Shown here: one piece after another, positions 47,828-57,212 of the stretch | Layout of the letters: each line of letters opens with the position of its first letter | Numbering within the stretch: position 1 is the first letter of the stretch | Assembly (NCBI GenBank): GCA_963806045.1 | Contig: CAWDWP010000011.1 | Span: forward strand, 3,045-67,044 | Length of the DNA stretch: 64,000 bases | Source: DATCHW01 sp963806045 | Lineage (GTDB): Bacteria; Bacteroidota; Ignavibacteria; Tepidaquicellales; Tepidaquicellaceae | Direction of reading: 5' to 3' | Position numbers and translations under genes: made by a program | The notes under the pieces: generated by a model | What the model was told of the DNA's origin: nothing | Seen by the model: only the letters and a program-made list of their open reading frames with translations | The model's database searches: none

Positions 47828-49219
47828 GTGAACGGAATGGCACTCATAAAGAATAAAATATTTATTGGGAGGATAATACTTTCAGGGATATGCCTGCTGT
47901 TTCTTGCCACGACGTTTCACACAGAAAACCGTTCCTCCGGCTGGTATCAGCAGTTTTTGCCAAACTTAAATGGAAGAAGCGTTAAAGATGTTTTTTTCTT
48001 AGATAGCTTAACAGGGTGGGGCGTAACTAATGCTACAAACCAACAGTATGATACAATCTATATATTAAAAACAACTAATAGTGGTGATAATTGGACTATA
48101 CAATATAATAATTTATTAACTGGTGGTGGATTCTGGGGTTATACAAAAATTTATTTTCTAAATCAGTATACTGGATTTGCTGGTGATATTACCGGGATTT
48201 CTAAATCTACAAATGGAGGAACAAATTGGTTTTATTTATTTCCACAATATAATTTTGTTGTTTCAGATATGTCAGTCTTAAATCAAGATACAATATGGAT
48301 TGTAGGGTCTACCGGTTTTTATGATGCAGTTTTAAGAACTACAAATGGTGGAATAAGCTGGCAAGAACAATATAGTTGGGGAAGTCTCCAAAGTGCAAAA
48401 ATTTATATGTATAATGCGAGAATAGGATATATTTGTAATGATATCTATTTATCTGATATTAGAAAAACAACAGATGGGGGCACAAGTTGGTCAGTTATAG
48501 TTCCGAATGAAGGATTCAGAGATATATTTTTTATTGATAGTTTAACGGGTTGGTATGCTTGGTCAGTTGATTCTATTAAAAAAACAACTAATGGTGGAAT
48601 AACCTGGTTCAAACAATTATTACCCCATTCACAACAGATTGGAGAATCCGGAATATTCAAATTTTCTTTTTTGAATAAAGATACTATTTGGGCTGTTGGA
48701 GCAATTAAATACTATACACCAACCCCTTTGGAAGTCCGTGGAGTGATATATATTTCAACTAATGGAGGAAATAATTGGGGTTATCAATTACCTGATCCTT
48801 ATCAAATAAATGTAAATAGATATTACTATATAAGTTTTATAAACAAACTCAATGGGTGGGCGTATACTATGACAAATAAAGGGGTACATACAGTAACAGG
48901 AGGCGATACTACATTTTACACAGGCATTCAAAAAATCAGCAATGAAATTCCGAAGGATTATATTTTGTATCAGAACTATCCGAATCCATTCAATCCAAGA
49001 ACAGTAATCGGATATGAGATAAAGAAAAACAGTTTTGTAAAATTGGATGTGTTCGACATACTTGGAAAGGAAGCGGGAGTATTAGTTAACGAAAAGCAAA
49101 GCGCAGGGAAATACGAAGTTGATTTTATGGGAAAGTTCAGTCCAAGCGGAATATATTTTTACAGGCTGATGGTGGATGGAAAAATAATAGATACGAAAAA
49201 GATGTTGCTGGTGAAATGA
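47828..49219 (+). CDS. YCF48-like beta-propeller with T9SS tail, copy 2
   Basis: The 463-residue protein starts at a GTG (GAGG 8 bp upstream); an ATG three codons later is possible. A signal segment (IILSGICLLFLATTF) precedes repeated TTNGGxxW blades (for example TTNSGDNW, STNGGTNW, TTDGGTSW). The C-terminal tail has QNYPNPFNP, DVFDILGKEAGVL and KKMLLVK. Same architecture as 33619-34977. Base composition of the blade part is notably AT-rich, suggesting accessory status. Confidence 0.87.
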   Translation: MNGMALIKNKIFIGRIILSGICLLFLATTFHTENRSSGWYQQFLPNLNGRSVKDVFFLDSLTGWGVTNATNQQYDTIYILKTTNSGDNWTIQYNNLLTGGGFWGYTKIYFLNQYTGFAGDITGISKSTNGGTNWFYLFPQYNFVVSDMSVLNQDTIWIVGSTGFYDAVLRTTNGGISWQEQYSWGSLQSAKIYMYNARIGYICNDIYLSDIRKTTDGGTSWSVIVPNEGFRDIFFIDSLTGWYAWSVDSIKKTTNGGITWFKQLLPHSQQIGESGIFKFSFLNKDTIWAVGAIKYYTPTPLEVRGVIYISTNGGNNWGYQLPDPYQINVNRYYYISFINKLNGWAYTMTNKGVHTVTGGDTTFYTGIQKISNEIPKDYILYQNYPNPFNPRTVIGYEIKKNSFVKLDVFDILGKEAGVLVNEKQSAGKYEVDFMGKFSPSGIYFYRLMVDGKIIDTKKMLLVK

Positions 49220-49228
49220 TATTCTCTC

Positions 49229-49345
49229 TCTCGTTCCCAAATTGCATTTGGGAACGTACTTTCGTGCGAAACTTTGTTTATTTAATCCAAACTCAGTTTG
49301 ATTTCCAATTGTGTTCCCAAATATAATTTGGGAACAAGAACGAAT
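49229..49345. repeat. ~110-bp interspersed element bounded by palindromes, copy B
   Basis: GTTCCCAAATTGCATTTGGG... at the left end and GTTCCCAAATATAATTTGGG... at the right, with the same middle as copy A at 39575. Immediately downstream (49350-49500) are CTCTCC/GGAGAGGG and CCCCTCCC/GGGAGGGG palindromic blocks, and 49560-49680 holds CCCCCTTTACAAAGG-like sequence; no gene in 49220-49689. Confidence 0.65.
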
Positions 49346-49689
49346 GATCTTCCCTCTCCTTTCCAGGAGAGGGACTGAGGGTGAGGTGTGAATTGTCATC
49401 GAGAATTATTGAGAAAAATTATTCTGAATAGATTTTTCAAAAGCTTTCCACCCCACCCCTACCCCTCCCCTTGAATTGGGAGGGGATATTTCGTTGAAAT
49501 TTCCTCTCCAATTTACCGCTCTTGCTAGTGTTTGAGAGAAGCGTCAAGAACATGTTTAATGAATTCTTCCCCCTTTACAAAGGTCTTGGAGCCTCCGTGG
49601 AGGTGGGGACCCAAGAAGGGTGTAAACCGATTGCAACTCAGACCCCCTCCTACCTCCCCCTCGCAAGAGTGGGAGAGTGTAATTAAATT

Positions 49690-50941
49690 TTATACAGCCG
49701 ATAATATTTTGCCGGTAACTTCACCAAAACCGACACGGAAGCCATCGCCCTGACAATAGCCTTTTATAATAAGTTCATCGCCATCCTGAAGAAATGTTCT
49801 TTCTTCTCCGTTAGGTAATTTTATCGGTTCGGTTCCTTTCCAGGTTAATTCGAGCAAACAACCCGCGGGATGATTTTTCCGGTCCGCTGATTGTTCCGGA
49901 GGCAAGCAAATCCCCTGTCCTGAGATTACAGCCCGTAACAGTGTGATGTGCAAGCTGCTGAGCAATGTTCCAGTAAAGATATTTAAAGTTTGAATGTGTT
50001 ATTTTGAATGGTTCAGGATTTTTTTGCGTTTTCAGAAAAACTTCAAGTTCAATATTATAAGTGAAATTTTTATTTTTAAGATATGGAAGCGGTTCGGGAT
50101 TCTGTTCGACTCCTTTTATTCTGAATGGTTCAAGAGCATCAAGCATTACCACCCAGGGAGATATTGAAGTCGCGAAATTCTTGGCAAGAAATGGTCCGAG
50201 AGGTACATATTCCCACTTCTGAATATCCCTCGCACTCCAGTCATTCACGAGCACCATTCCGAAAATATGTTCTTCCGCTTCCTGAACCGGAACCGGACTT
50301 CCGAGAGGATTTCCCTGCCCGACAAAAAAGCCCATTTCAAGTTCAAGGTCGAGCTGGGAAGTTGGCCGGAATTCAGGAAATTCTTTATCATCAGCTTTAA
50401 CCTGCCCTTTTGGACGGATAATATCTGTTCCGCTGATAACTATCGAACTCGCCCTGCCGTGATAAGCCACGGGAAGATGAAGCCAGTTGGGCATCAGAGC
50501 ATTTTCTTTTCCGCGGAACATAACACCTACATTAGTAGCGTGGTCACGGGATGAATAAAAATCAGTGTAGTCCCCTACCTCAACAGGCAAGCATAATATC
50601 ACATCATTAATTTTATGAAAAGCTTTTTCCCTTAATTTCACATCATCTCTTAAAACCGGATTTTCTTCTTTTAACAGATTTTGAATTGCAATTCTTATTT
50701 CAGAACAGGTTTTTCTGCCAAGTGCCATAAAAGCATTAAGCGAAGATTTTTCGAAGATATTTTTTTCGGTTGAATTGTATGACAAAAGACCTGCATTATC
50801 TATGACGGACAAATCCAGCACATATTCTCCGATTGCAGCACCTGCACGGGGTTTTTGGTTTTTATCAGGTTTAAATATTCCAAATGGAATATTGTTTATA
50901 GAGAAGTGTGAATCGGCTGATACATTGATAAATGATTTCAT
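49690..50941 (-). CDS. Fumarylacetoacetase, frameshifted
   Basis: This enzyme cleaves fumarylacetoacetate to fumarate and acetoacetate at the end of tyrosine catabolism. Seen: N-terminal FGIFKP domain, GDYTDFYSSRDHATNVGVMFRG split across the catalytic His/Asp region, LDLELEMGFFVGQGN (metal ligands), NDWSARDIQKWEYVPLGPF, LRTGDLLASGTISGPEK. After GPEK the frame fails and the other frame continues NHPAGCLLELTWKGTEP to the end (GFGEVTGKILSAV). One extra A in a five-A run near 49870 restores about 417 residues. Preceded by the unknown gene at 50958. Confidence 0.88.
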
Positions 50942-50957
50942 TAGACTATAATATCAG

Positions 50958-51953
50958 TTACAATAATTTCAAATTTCTTAAGTCCTGTCTTGGTTCCTCA
51001 AAGCTGCAGCTTCCGAATGAAAGCATATAATATTTTCTTGCAAAAGTAATTTCTTCAGTATTAATTTTATATCCGTTCCAGGAAAAATATTCATCTTCGA
51101 ACACAAAATTCTGAGGCTGTTCATCATCAATAATTTTTATCATATCGTCGGGGCTGATTTTTTTACTCTGGTAAAGTATTCCTGCTCCGAAAATATTCAG
51201 GAAACCGTGAATCAGTGTATTTGTCTGTTCATTGATATGCCTTATCGCATGATGCAGACCGGCTGTCGCTTTAAAAGGTACTTTATTATTAATACTTTTC
51301 ATAATTGCATAAGCAATTTTATCTGAAGTCGGATATGAATCGTGATCAATTCCTCCGGTTCGCAGCTTAAAACCGAGTTTCCGGTAATCCTGTCCTTCGG
51401 AATAAAATTCATTACAGACAGATAATGCTGATGTAATGGAATCAATTAAATCTACCCAGTTTTCCTTCATTATTTCTGTTTCAAGAAATATCTGCACGGA
51501 TGGTGAAATCTGCTTAGCGATTTTATCCCTGAAATCATTTATTGTATCAATCAAATCTGCACTCTCGCGAAATGCAAGCATTTCAGTAGGCAATTTGGTT
51601 TCAAATCCTTCAATACTGACTTTCGGACCATTTGTTTCCTGGAATTTAATTATATCCTGAATATCTTTTAAAATATTCTTCTCAAACATAAAAGTATCCT
51701 GTGACAAAGAACCTAAAATTGTCAACCTTAGCGGATTTGCGTTATTTATCGACGGGCTTCCTTCAATAAGCTCGGTAAGTTCATTCAACCGGCTGAAAGG
51801 GCAAACAAATTTGGAAAGAATCCAGTTATGCTTGAATAATCGATAATCCATGAAATTATCAAATGATTCTTTCAGGGTTAGACTTGCAGGAGGAAATATT
51901 CCTGCATAATCGATAATTTCGTTCATAAAAGCACTGACACTCTTAAACGCCAT
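50958..51953 (-). CDS. Conserved protein of unknown function, neighbour of fumarylacetoacetase
   Basis: The 331-residue cytoplasmic protein resembles, from memory, a conserved but uncharacterised bacterial family. Distinct phrases: DYAGIFPPASLTLKESF near the N-terminus, LGFKLRTGGIDHDSYPT, and VPFKATAGLHHAIRH, suggesting an alpha/beta barrel with a conserved His pair. The gene ends 16 bp before the fumarylacetoacetase start, so the two are probably cotranscribed, and a role in aromatic amino-acid breakdown is plausible but unproven. Confidence 0.6.
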   Translation of the reverse strand: MAFKSVSAFMNEIIDYAGIFPPASLTLKESFDNFMDYRLFKHNWILSKFVCPFSRLNELTELIEGSPSINNANPLRLTILGSLSQDTFMFEKNILKDIQDIIKFQETNGPKVSIEGFETKLPTEMLAFRESADLIDTINDFRDKIAKQISPSVQIFLETEIMKENWVDLIDSITSALSVCNEFYSEGQDYRKLGFKLRTGGIDHDSYPTSDKIAYAIMKSINNKVPFKATAGLHHAIRHINEQTNTLIHGFLNIFGAGILYQSKKISPDDMIKIIDDEQPQNFVFEDEYFSWNGYKINTEEITFARKYYMLSFGSCSFEEPRQDLRNLKLL

Positions 51954-52229
51954 AAATTCTTACAGTTATTTGAATTTTTGATAAGATATAAAAAGTTTTA
52001 ATTATTTAACATTCCAAATACAAAACTAGTTAAAATTCAAAAATGAAAAGTCAAAATTTAAAAGTAAATTTAAAATTGAAAAGTTAAAAAAGGGTGGGGG
52101 TTTGGGGGATTAATATATTCAATATTCAACAACGTAGCATATGCTAAAGTTTATTAAAGTAATTATGTTTCAGCATTAAATATATAAGTATAATTATTTA
52201 TTTTATTAATAAATAAATAACAAACAGCC

Positions 52230-53657
52230 ATGAACACAGAAAAATATTTCATCAAAAATGAATTCAAATCATCGGATATAACAGTTGATATTATAAATCC
52301 GTATACTCAGGTCGTAACCAGGAGAGTTTATAAATCATCACATGAAGACATTAATATCTCCCTTAATTATTTAACCTCAATTTTCAATAAATACAAAAAG
52401 ACCCCTGCTTATATCAAATCAGAATTGCTTGAAAAAATTTCCGTCAAGATATCAGAAAAAAAAGAACATCTTGCACAGACTATGACTGCAGAAATGGGCA
52501 AACCCATTAAATTTTCAAGAGTTGAAGTTGAAAGGGCTATATTCACTTTCAAAACCGGAGCAGAGGAAGCAAAAAGAATTGACGGAGAAATAATTCCGCT
52601 TGACCTGCTAAGAGGGTCGGAAAATAAATTCGGAATGATAAAGCGCTTCCCTATTGGTTTAATTTTAGCCATTACTCCATGGAACTTTCCAATAAATTTA
52701 GTTGCTCATAAAATTGCACCTGCTCTTGCATCAGGTAATGTCGTTCTTCTGAAACCGGCTTCAGCTACCCTCTGCTGCGGAATTGAAATCATAAAAATAA
52801 TAAAAGAATCCTGTGATGAAATGGGGCTTGATTTCTGTCCGGTAAATGTTGTTACTGCTTCGGGAAGCGAAATTGAAGAGCATTTAAAAGATGACAGAAT
52901 AAAAATGATTAGCTTCACTGGAAGCCCTGCAGTTGGCTGGGAAATAAAAAAAATGCTTTCAATGCAAAGGCTCTCGCTCGAGCTCGGAGGTAATGCCGGA
53001 GTAATTGTAGATGAAACCGCCGACATCGAACTCGCTGCCGGCAAGATTGCTCTCGCAGCGTTCGGACAGGCGGGGCAAAGCTGTATTTCAGTTCAGAGAG
53101 TTTTTGTCCATAAAAAAGTATATAAAGATTTCGAAAAAATTCTGCTGGAAAAAACAAAAACCCTGAAAACAGGAAATCCTTTTGAAGAAGATACTATTGT
53201 CGGTCCGATGATAAATGTAAAAGAAGCAGAAAGGGTTGAACGATGGATAAGGGAAGCATCTGATACAAAAGCAGAAATCTTGCTCGGTGGAATCAGAGAA
53301 AATGCAGTTTTAAAACCAACTATTCTAACAAAAACAAACAGTAATCAGAATGTAAATTCAAAAGAAGTCTTTGCTCCCCTCATGACATTAAGGGAATTTG
53401 AATATTTCGAAGATGCCGTGAAGGAAGTAGATAATTCCGATTTCGGATTGCAGGCGGGAATATTTAGCAACAATATGAAGAATATATTTTACGCATTTGA
53501 CAATATTGAAGTTGGAGGAGTAATTATAAATGATGTTTCAACTTACAGGCTTGATTCAATGCCTTATGGCGGAGTTAAACAATCGGGCGTAGGAAAAGAA
53601 GGAGTAAAATATGCAATAGAAGAAATGACAGAGAGGAAGCTTCTAGTGATATCGTGA
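52230..53657 (+). CDS. NAD(P)-dependent aldehyde dehydrogenase
   Basis: The 475-residue enzyme has PWNFPINL (cofactor-binding region), KPASATLCCG, SFTGSPAVGWEIKK, the catalytic Glu in LELGGNAGVIV and the catalytic Cys in GQAGQSCISVQRVFVHK, with a C-terminal PYGGVKQSGVGKEG. Complete. Substrate class not determined; the GQSC motif fits the non-phosphorylating broad family. Could oxidise pyrroline-5-carboxylate semialdehyde, but that is speculation. Confidence 0.88.
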   Translation: MNTEKYFIKNEFKSSDITVDIINPYTQVVTRRVYKSSHEDINISLNYLTSIFNKYKKTPAYIKSELLEKISVKISEKKEHLAQTMTAEMGKPIKFSRVEVERAIFTFKTGAEEAKRIDGEIIPLDLLRGSENKFGMIKRFPIGLILAITPWNFPINLVAHKIAPALASGNVVLLKPASATLCCGIEIIKIIKESCDEMGLDFCPVNVVTASGSEIEEHLKDDRIKMISFTGSPAVGWEIKKMLSMQRLSLELGGNAGVIVDETADIELAAGKIALAAFGQAGQSCISVQRVFVHKKVYKDFEKILLEKTKTLKTGNPFEEDTIVGPMINVKEAERVERWIREASDTKAEILLGGIRENAVLKPTILTKTNSNQNVNSKEVFAPLMTLREFEYFEDAVKEVDNSDFGLQAGIFSNNMKNIFYAFDNIEVGGVIINDVSTYRLDSMPYGGVKQSGVGKEGVKYAIEEMTERKLLVIS

Positions 53658-53695
53658 AACGTCAAACGTGAAACGTGAGATGGTAAAACGTGGAA
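53653..53695. repeat. Left flank repeat, AAACGTG-type
   Basis: Several copies of GTGAAACGT/GTCAAACGT. Inverse-orientation copies lie at 54159-54240, bracketing the four-helix-bundle gene. Confidence 0.5.
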
Positions 53696-53768
53696 CAGTA
53701 TTTAAAATTTAAAAAAATAAATTCAGTATTTTATTTATATATTTAACTTTAAAACACTTGTTTAATTT

Positions 53769-54122
53769 ATGCTAAATTTATCCCATAAAAAATTAGATGT
53801 ATGGCATTTGAGTAAAAACTTTGTAAAAGATATTTACAAAGTTACCAATAACTTCCCATCATCAGAAATATATATAACTGTAAATCAGTTAAAAAGGGCA
53901 GCATTATCGGTAGCTTCTAATATAGCAGAGGGTTCTTCCAGAAATTCTTCAATTGAACGAAAACGATTTTTTGTAATTGCTCGTTCATCATTAGTCGAAA
54001 TTGATACGCAATTAGAAATTTCATTTGAATTAGGATTTTTGAACAAAGAGGGCTATGATGATTTAAGTGTTAAGATTAATAAATTATTTGCATTTATTTC
54101 AAAATTAATTCAGAGTACTTAA
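53769..54122 (+). CDS. Four-helix-bundle (S23/23S rRNA IVP-like) protein
   Basis: The 117-residue protein has the family pattern: KKLDVWHLSKNFVKDIYKVT, LKRAALSVASNIAEGSSRNS, and FFVIARSSLVEIDTQLEIS. Such proteins were first seen in intervening sequences of 23S rRNA genes, and stand-alone copies are very common in FCB genomes, with no proven function. The gene is bracketed by inverted AAACGT repeats, suggesting a small mobile unit. Confidence 0.85.
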   Translation: MLNLSHKKLDVWHLSKNFVKDIYKVTNNFPSSEIYITVNQLKRAALSVASNIAEGSSRNSSIERKRFFVIARSSLVEIDTQLEISFELGFLNKEGYDDLSVKINKLFAFISKLIQST

Positions 54123-54158
54123 TATTTTGATCCTTTTGGAAGATTAGCTTGTGAAGTT

Positions 54159-54240
54159 TTCATGTCTCACGCTTGACGTTTGACATCTTTCGTCTCACAT
54201 CTCACTTTTGACGTCTGACGTTTGACATTTCACCTTTTAC
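54159..54240. repeat. Right flank repeat, ACGTTTGAC-type (inverse of left flank)
   Basis: Copies of TTGACGTTTGACAT, GTCTCACATCTCAC and GACGTCTGACGTTTGAC. Inverse of the phrases at 53653-53695. Confidence 0.5.
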
Positions 54241-54288
54241 AACTAAACTTTATATTTGTTGAGAGAATTAGAATCTAATTTGTAGAAT

Positions 54289-55224
54289 ATGAATGCTACT
54301 GATAAAATAACTGTCTTCGGAGGAAATGGAATGCTGGGGAGTGCGGTTGTGAGGAGATTAAACCACAATGGTTATTTTAATATTACAACCCCTATCTATG
54401 AGGATGGTTTTAACTTGCTGAAAAAAAACATGGTTGACGATTATTTCAAGCTTGAGAAACCTGATTATGCATTCATGGTCGCAGGTCTGGTCGGAGGGAT
54501 ACAGGCAAACAACACAAGGCAGGCGGATTTTTTGTATCAAAACTCTTTAATGATTTTAAATGTCTTGCAATCACTAACTGAAAACTCTCCAAAAACAAAA
54601 ATTCTATTTACAGGGTCAACCTGCATTTATCCGAAAGAAAATCCCCAGCCCATAAACGAAAATAGATTTATGATGGGACCTCTTGAGGAAACAAACAAAG
54701 GATATGCAGTCGCAAAAGGGTTAGGAATAGTCGGGTGCGAGATGTACAGAATGCAATATGGAATTAATGCAATTTCAGCAATGCCTACAAATATGTACGG
54801 ACCCCACGATAATTACAATCTCGAGACAGGACATTTCATCGGAGCATTAGTCAAGAAGTTTTATGACGCAGTTAAAAATAATACAACTCTTCTGTTCTGG
54901 GGCTCCGGAAAACCAAGGAGAGAGGCACTTTTTGTTGAAGATTGCGCTGATGCTTTGATTTTTCTTATGAATAATTATAATGAACCTAAAATTGTAAATA
55001 TCGGAACCGGATTCGACCACAGCATTGCAGAGTATGTAGAGATTGCTAAAAAGATTTTCAAATATGAAGGAGAAATCAAGTGGGATAGAAGCAAGCCGGA
55101 TGGAATGTATGAAAAGAGAACCGATATCAGTTACCTGAAGAGCATGATGCCTGACTTTAACCCCAGAACATTTGAACAAGGTTTAAAAGATGTATTGAAA
55201 ATTGATTTCAGTATGGAGGTTTAA
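54289..55224 (+). CDS. GDP-L-fucose synthase-like NAD-dependent epimerase/reductase
   Basis: The 311-residue Rossmann-fold protein has N-terminal FGGNGMLGSAVVRRL, active-site region FTGSTCIYPKENPQP with YAVAKGLGI (Tyr-x3-Lys), NMYGPHDNYN, and REALFVEDCADALIFL. This matches GDP-4-keto-6-deoxymannose epimerase/reductase (Fcl). The product would be a nucleotide sugar for surface polysaccharide. No gmd gene is visible in the window. Confidence 0.85.
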   Translation: MNATDKITVFGGNGMLGSAVVRRLNHNGYFNITTPIYEDGFNLLKKNMVDDYFKLEKPDYAFMVAGLVGGIQANNTRQADFLYQNSLMILNVLQSLTENSPKTKILFTGSTCIYPKENPQPINENRFMMGPLEETNKGYAVAKGLGIVGCEMYRMQYGINAISAMPTNMYGPHDNYNLETGHFIGALVKKFYDAVKNNTTLLFWGSGKPRREALFVEDCADALIFLMNNYNEPKIVNIGTGFDHSIAEYVEIAKKIFKYEGEIKWDRSKPDGMYEKRTDISYLKSMMPDFNPRTFEQGLKDVLKIDFSMEV

Positions 55225-55227
55225 CAA

Positions 55228-55899
55228 ATCAAATCCGATAATACTATAAAAACTTTCTTCATAAAAGAAAAAAAAGTAAGAAGATTAAAACTTAGATTTA
55301 AAATCCTGCTTATAATCCTGATTTTAATTTTATTATATCTTTGCCATCCGTTTATCCTTAGTTCTATTGGCTCATTTCTGATTGTCGAAGATGATAAATT
55401 CGAAAAAGCGGATATATTATTTGGAGAAGAAGAATATTCTTCAAAAGATGCAATTAAATTCTGTAATCAGTTTTATCATCAGGGAAAATGCAAAGAGATT
55501 ATTTTTGTAAAAATCAGGGAACAAGGCAGGCTATACACCGAAGAGCAGGAAGAATCATTTTTAATGAATATAATAGATTCGCTTTATAAAGATTTACCGA
55601 TAACTTTTCTTAATTTAGATATTGAACATCCGATTACACTGAATAAATCAGATAAGGTGCTGGATATTATAAATCAAAAAAACGCAAAATCTATCATAGT
55701 CCTTACTAATGCATTTCATTCCAGAAGAACACGTAATGTTTACAGAAAAATATTAGGTTCATCTGATATAAAACTTTATATGATGACATATACTATTTTT
55801 TTCGATAATGATGACTGGTGGAAGAGTTCTCTCGGATTCAGAATTGTCGTCTCTGAGTATCTGAAATATGCTTATTATTTAGTCCGAGGTTATATGTAA
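55228..55899 (+). CDS. DUF218/YdcF-like membrane protein with non-AUG start
   Basis: The frame runs directly on from the fcl-like stop. No ATG, GTG or TTG occurs in its N-terminal part, but a perfect GGAGG (55215-55219) lies 8 bp before an ATC at 55228. From there: basic tail, a membrane helix (FKILLIILILILLYLCHPF), and an extracytoplasmic domain with ADILFGEEEYSS and the DUF218-type IIVLTNAFHSRRTRNVYRKI. About 223 residues. An ATG start gives only the last 111 residues and lacks the helix. Either a rare start codon or a base error. Confidence 0.65.
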   Translation: MKSDNTIKTFFIKEKKVRRLKLRFKILLIILILILLYLCHPFILSSIGSFLIVEDDKFEKADILFGEEEYSSKDAIKFCNQFYHQGKCKEIIFVKIREQGRLYTEEQEESFLMNIIDSLYKDLPITFLNLDIEHPITLNKSDKVLDIINQKNAKSIIVLTNAFHSRRTRNVYRKILGSSDIKLYMMTYTIFFDNDDWWKSSLGFRIVVSEYLKYAYYLVRGYM

Positions 55900-55919
55900 A
55901 AATCTTCTTCCTTTTTTAA

Positions 55920-57065
55920 TCAGGAATTCAAAATCTTCTCATAAAATTTTTCATATTCAGGTACAATTTTTTCTTCGCTTAATGTTTCAGCTCTGTTTCT
56001 CGCATTGGCTGCAAAAAGTTCATATTTCTTTTCGTTCGTAAGCAGTTCGATTGAATATTTTGCCATTCGGTCTGTATCACCTATTTCCGCAATGTAACCG
56101 GTTTCACCGTGAATATTTAATTCCGGCAAGCCTCCGATACTTGTAGAAATTACAGGAACAGAACAGCTCATTGCTTCAAGTGCTGACAATCCAAAACTTT
56201 CAGATTGTGAAGGCATTAGAAATATATCCGAAATTGAAAGCAATTCAACAATAGCATCCTGCTTTCCCATGAATTTAACAAATTCGAAGATACCTAATGT
56301 TCTGCAAAGATTTTCACAATCACTTCTTTCCGGACCGTCCCCAACAAGAATCAAGCGGGATGGAATTTTAGTTTTGATTTCTGCAAATATTCTTATAACA
56401 TCCTGAACCCTCTTCAGGGGCCTGAAATTAGAAGTATGAATCAGTATCTTTTCGTTATTAGGTGCGAAATTTTTCCTGAAGCACTGGGAATTTTCATCGT
56501 TGTGCCTTTTGAATTTATCTATATCAATAAAGTTCGGAATCACTTCTATTTCCTTATTAATCTGGTAATTTGACATCGTTTTATCCCTGAGGAATTTCGA
56601 AACGGCTGTTACACCGTCAGATTGCTCTATGCTGAATTTCATTGTCGGGAGAAAACTTGGTTCCAGACCAATCAATGTTATATCTGTTCCGTGAAGTGTA
56701 GTTATAACTTTTATATTTTTTTTGATTTTATTTTCAGCTTTTAACATCTCCCTTGCAAGGTATGCACTGGTTGCGTGAGGAATTGCATAATGTGCGTGTA
56801 TAAGGTCTATGTCGCTGAATTTTGCAACTTCAACCATTTTACTCGCAAGTGCGAGACTATATAAGGGGAATTCAAAAAGCGGGTAATTATACATTTCAAC
56901 TTCGTGATAGAATATTTTATCATAGAAACCATTAAGCCTCGACGGCATAGCATATGAAATAAAATGTACTTCGTGTCCGCGCATGGCAAGAACCTTCCCC
57001 AGTTCAGTCGCAACAACTCCACTACCCCCGTAGGTGGGATAACAAACTATACCAATTTTCATCAT
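55920..57065 (-). CDS. bshA: N-acetyl-alpha-D-glucosaminyl L-malate synthase BshA
   Basis: The 381-residue GT4 glycosyltransferase joins GlcNAc to L-malate in the first step of bacillithiol synthesis. Seen: MKIGIVCYPTYGGSGVVATELG, HAHYAIPHATSAYLA, TLHGTDITLIG, LIHTSNFRPLKRVQDV, and PSQSESFGLSALEAMSCSVPVI with the E-x7-E motif. The start at 57065 reads MMK; the second Met is equally good. Confidence 0.9.
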   Translation of the reverse strand: MMKIGIVCYPTYGGSGVVATELGKVLAMRGHEVHFISYAMPSRLNGFYDKIFYHEVEMYNYPLFEFPLYSLALASKMVEVAKFSDIDLIHAHYAIPHATSAYLAREMLKAENKIKKNIKVITTLHGTDITLIGLEPSFLPTMKFSIEQSDGVTAVSKFLRDKTMSNYQINKEIEVIPNFIDIDKFKRHNDENSQCFRKNFAPNNEKILIHTSNFRPLKRVQDVIRIFAEIKTKIPSRLILVGDGPERSDCENLCRTLGIFEFVKFMGKQDAIVELLSISDIFLMPSQSESFGLSALEAMSCSVPVISTSIGGLPELNIHGETGYIAEIGDTDRMAKYSIELLTNEKKYELFAANARNRAETLSEEKIVPEYEKFYEKILNS

Positions 57066-57171
57066 TATTAATGCTTTTAATTACCGTAAAATACTAAAAA
57101 AAATTATTAATCTAAGTTACAATTCCTGCACGGGAAATGGCAAGAAAGTTTATTAAATACTAACCCCCCTG

Positions 57172-57193
57172 CCCCCCTTTGTTAAAAGGGGGG
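57172..57193. repeat. C/G-rich palindrome (dispersed family)
   Basis: CCCCCCTTT-GTT-AAAAGGGGGG between bshA and ppx genes. Reads as a terminator-like hairpin for either strand. Confidence 0.55.
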
Positions 57194-57212
57194 ATTAATA
57201 GGGACAAGATAT

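Noticed and set aside
52706..53157. Minus-strand frames of 112 and 80 codons
   Set aside because: Antisense shadows of the aldehyde dehydrogenase; Ser/Pro-rich with no family signature.
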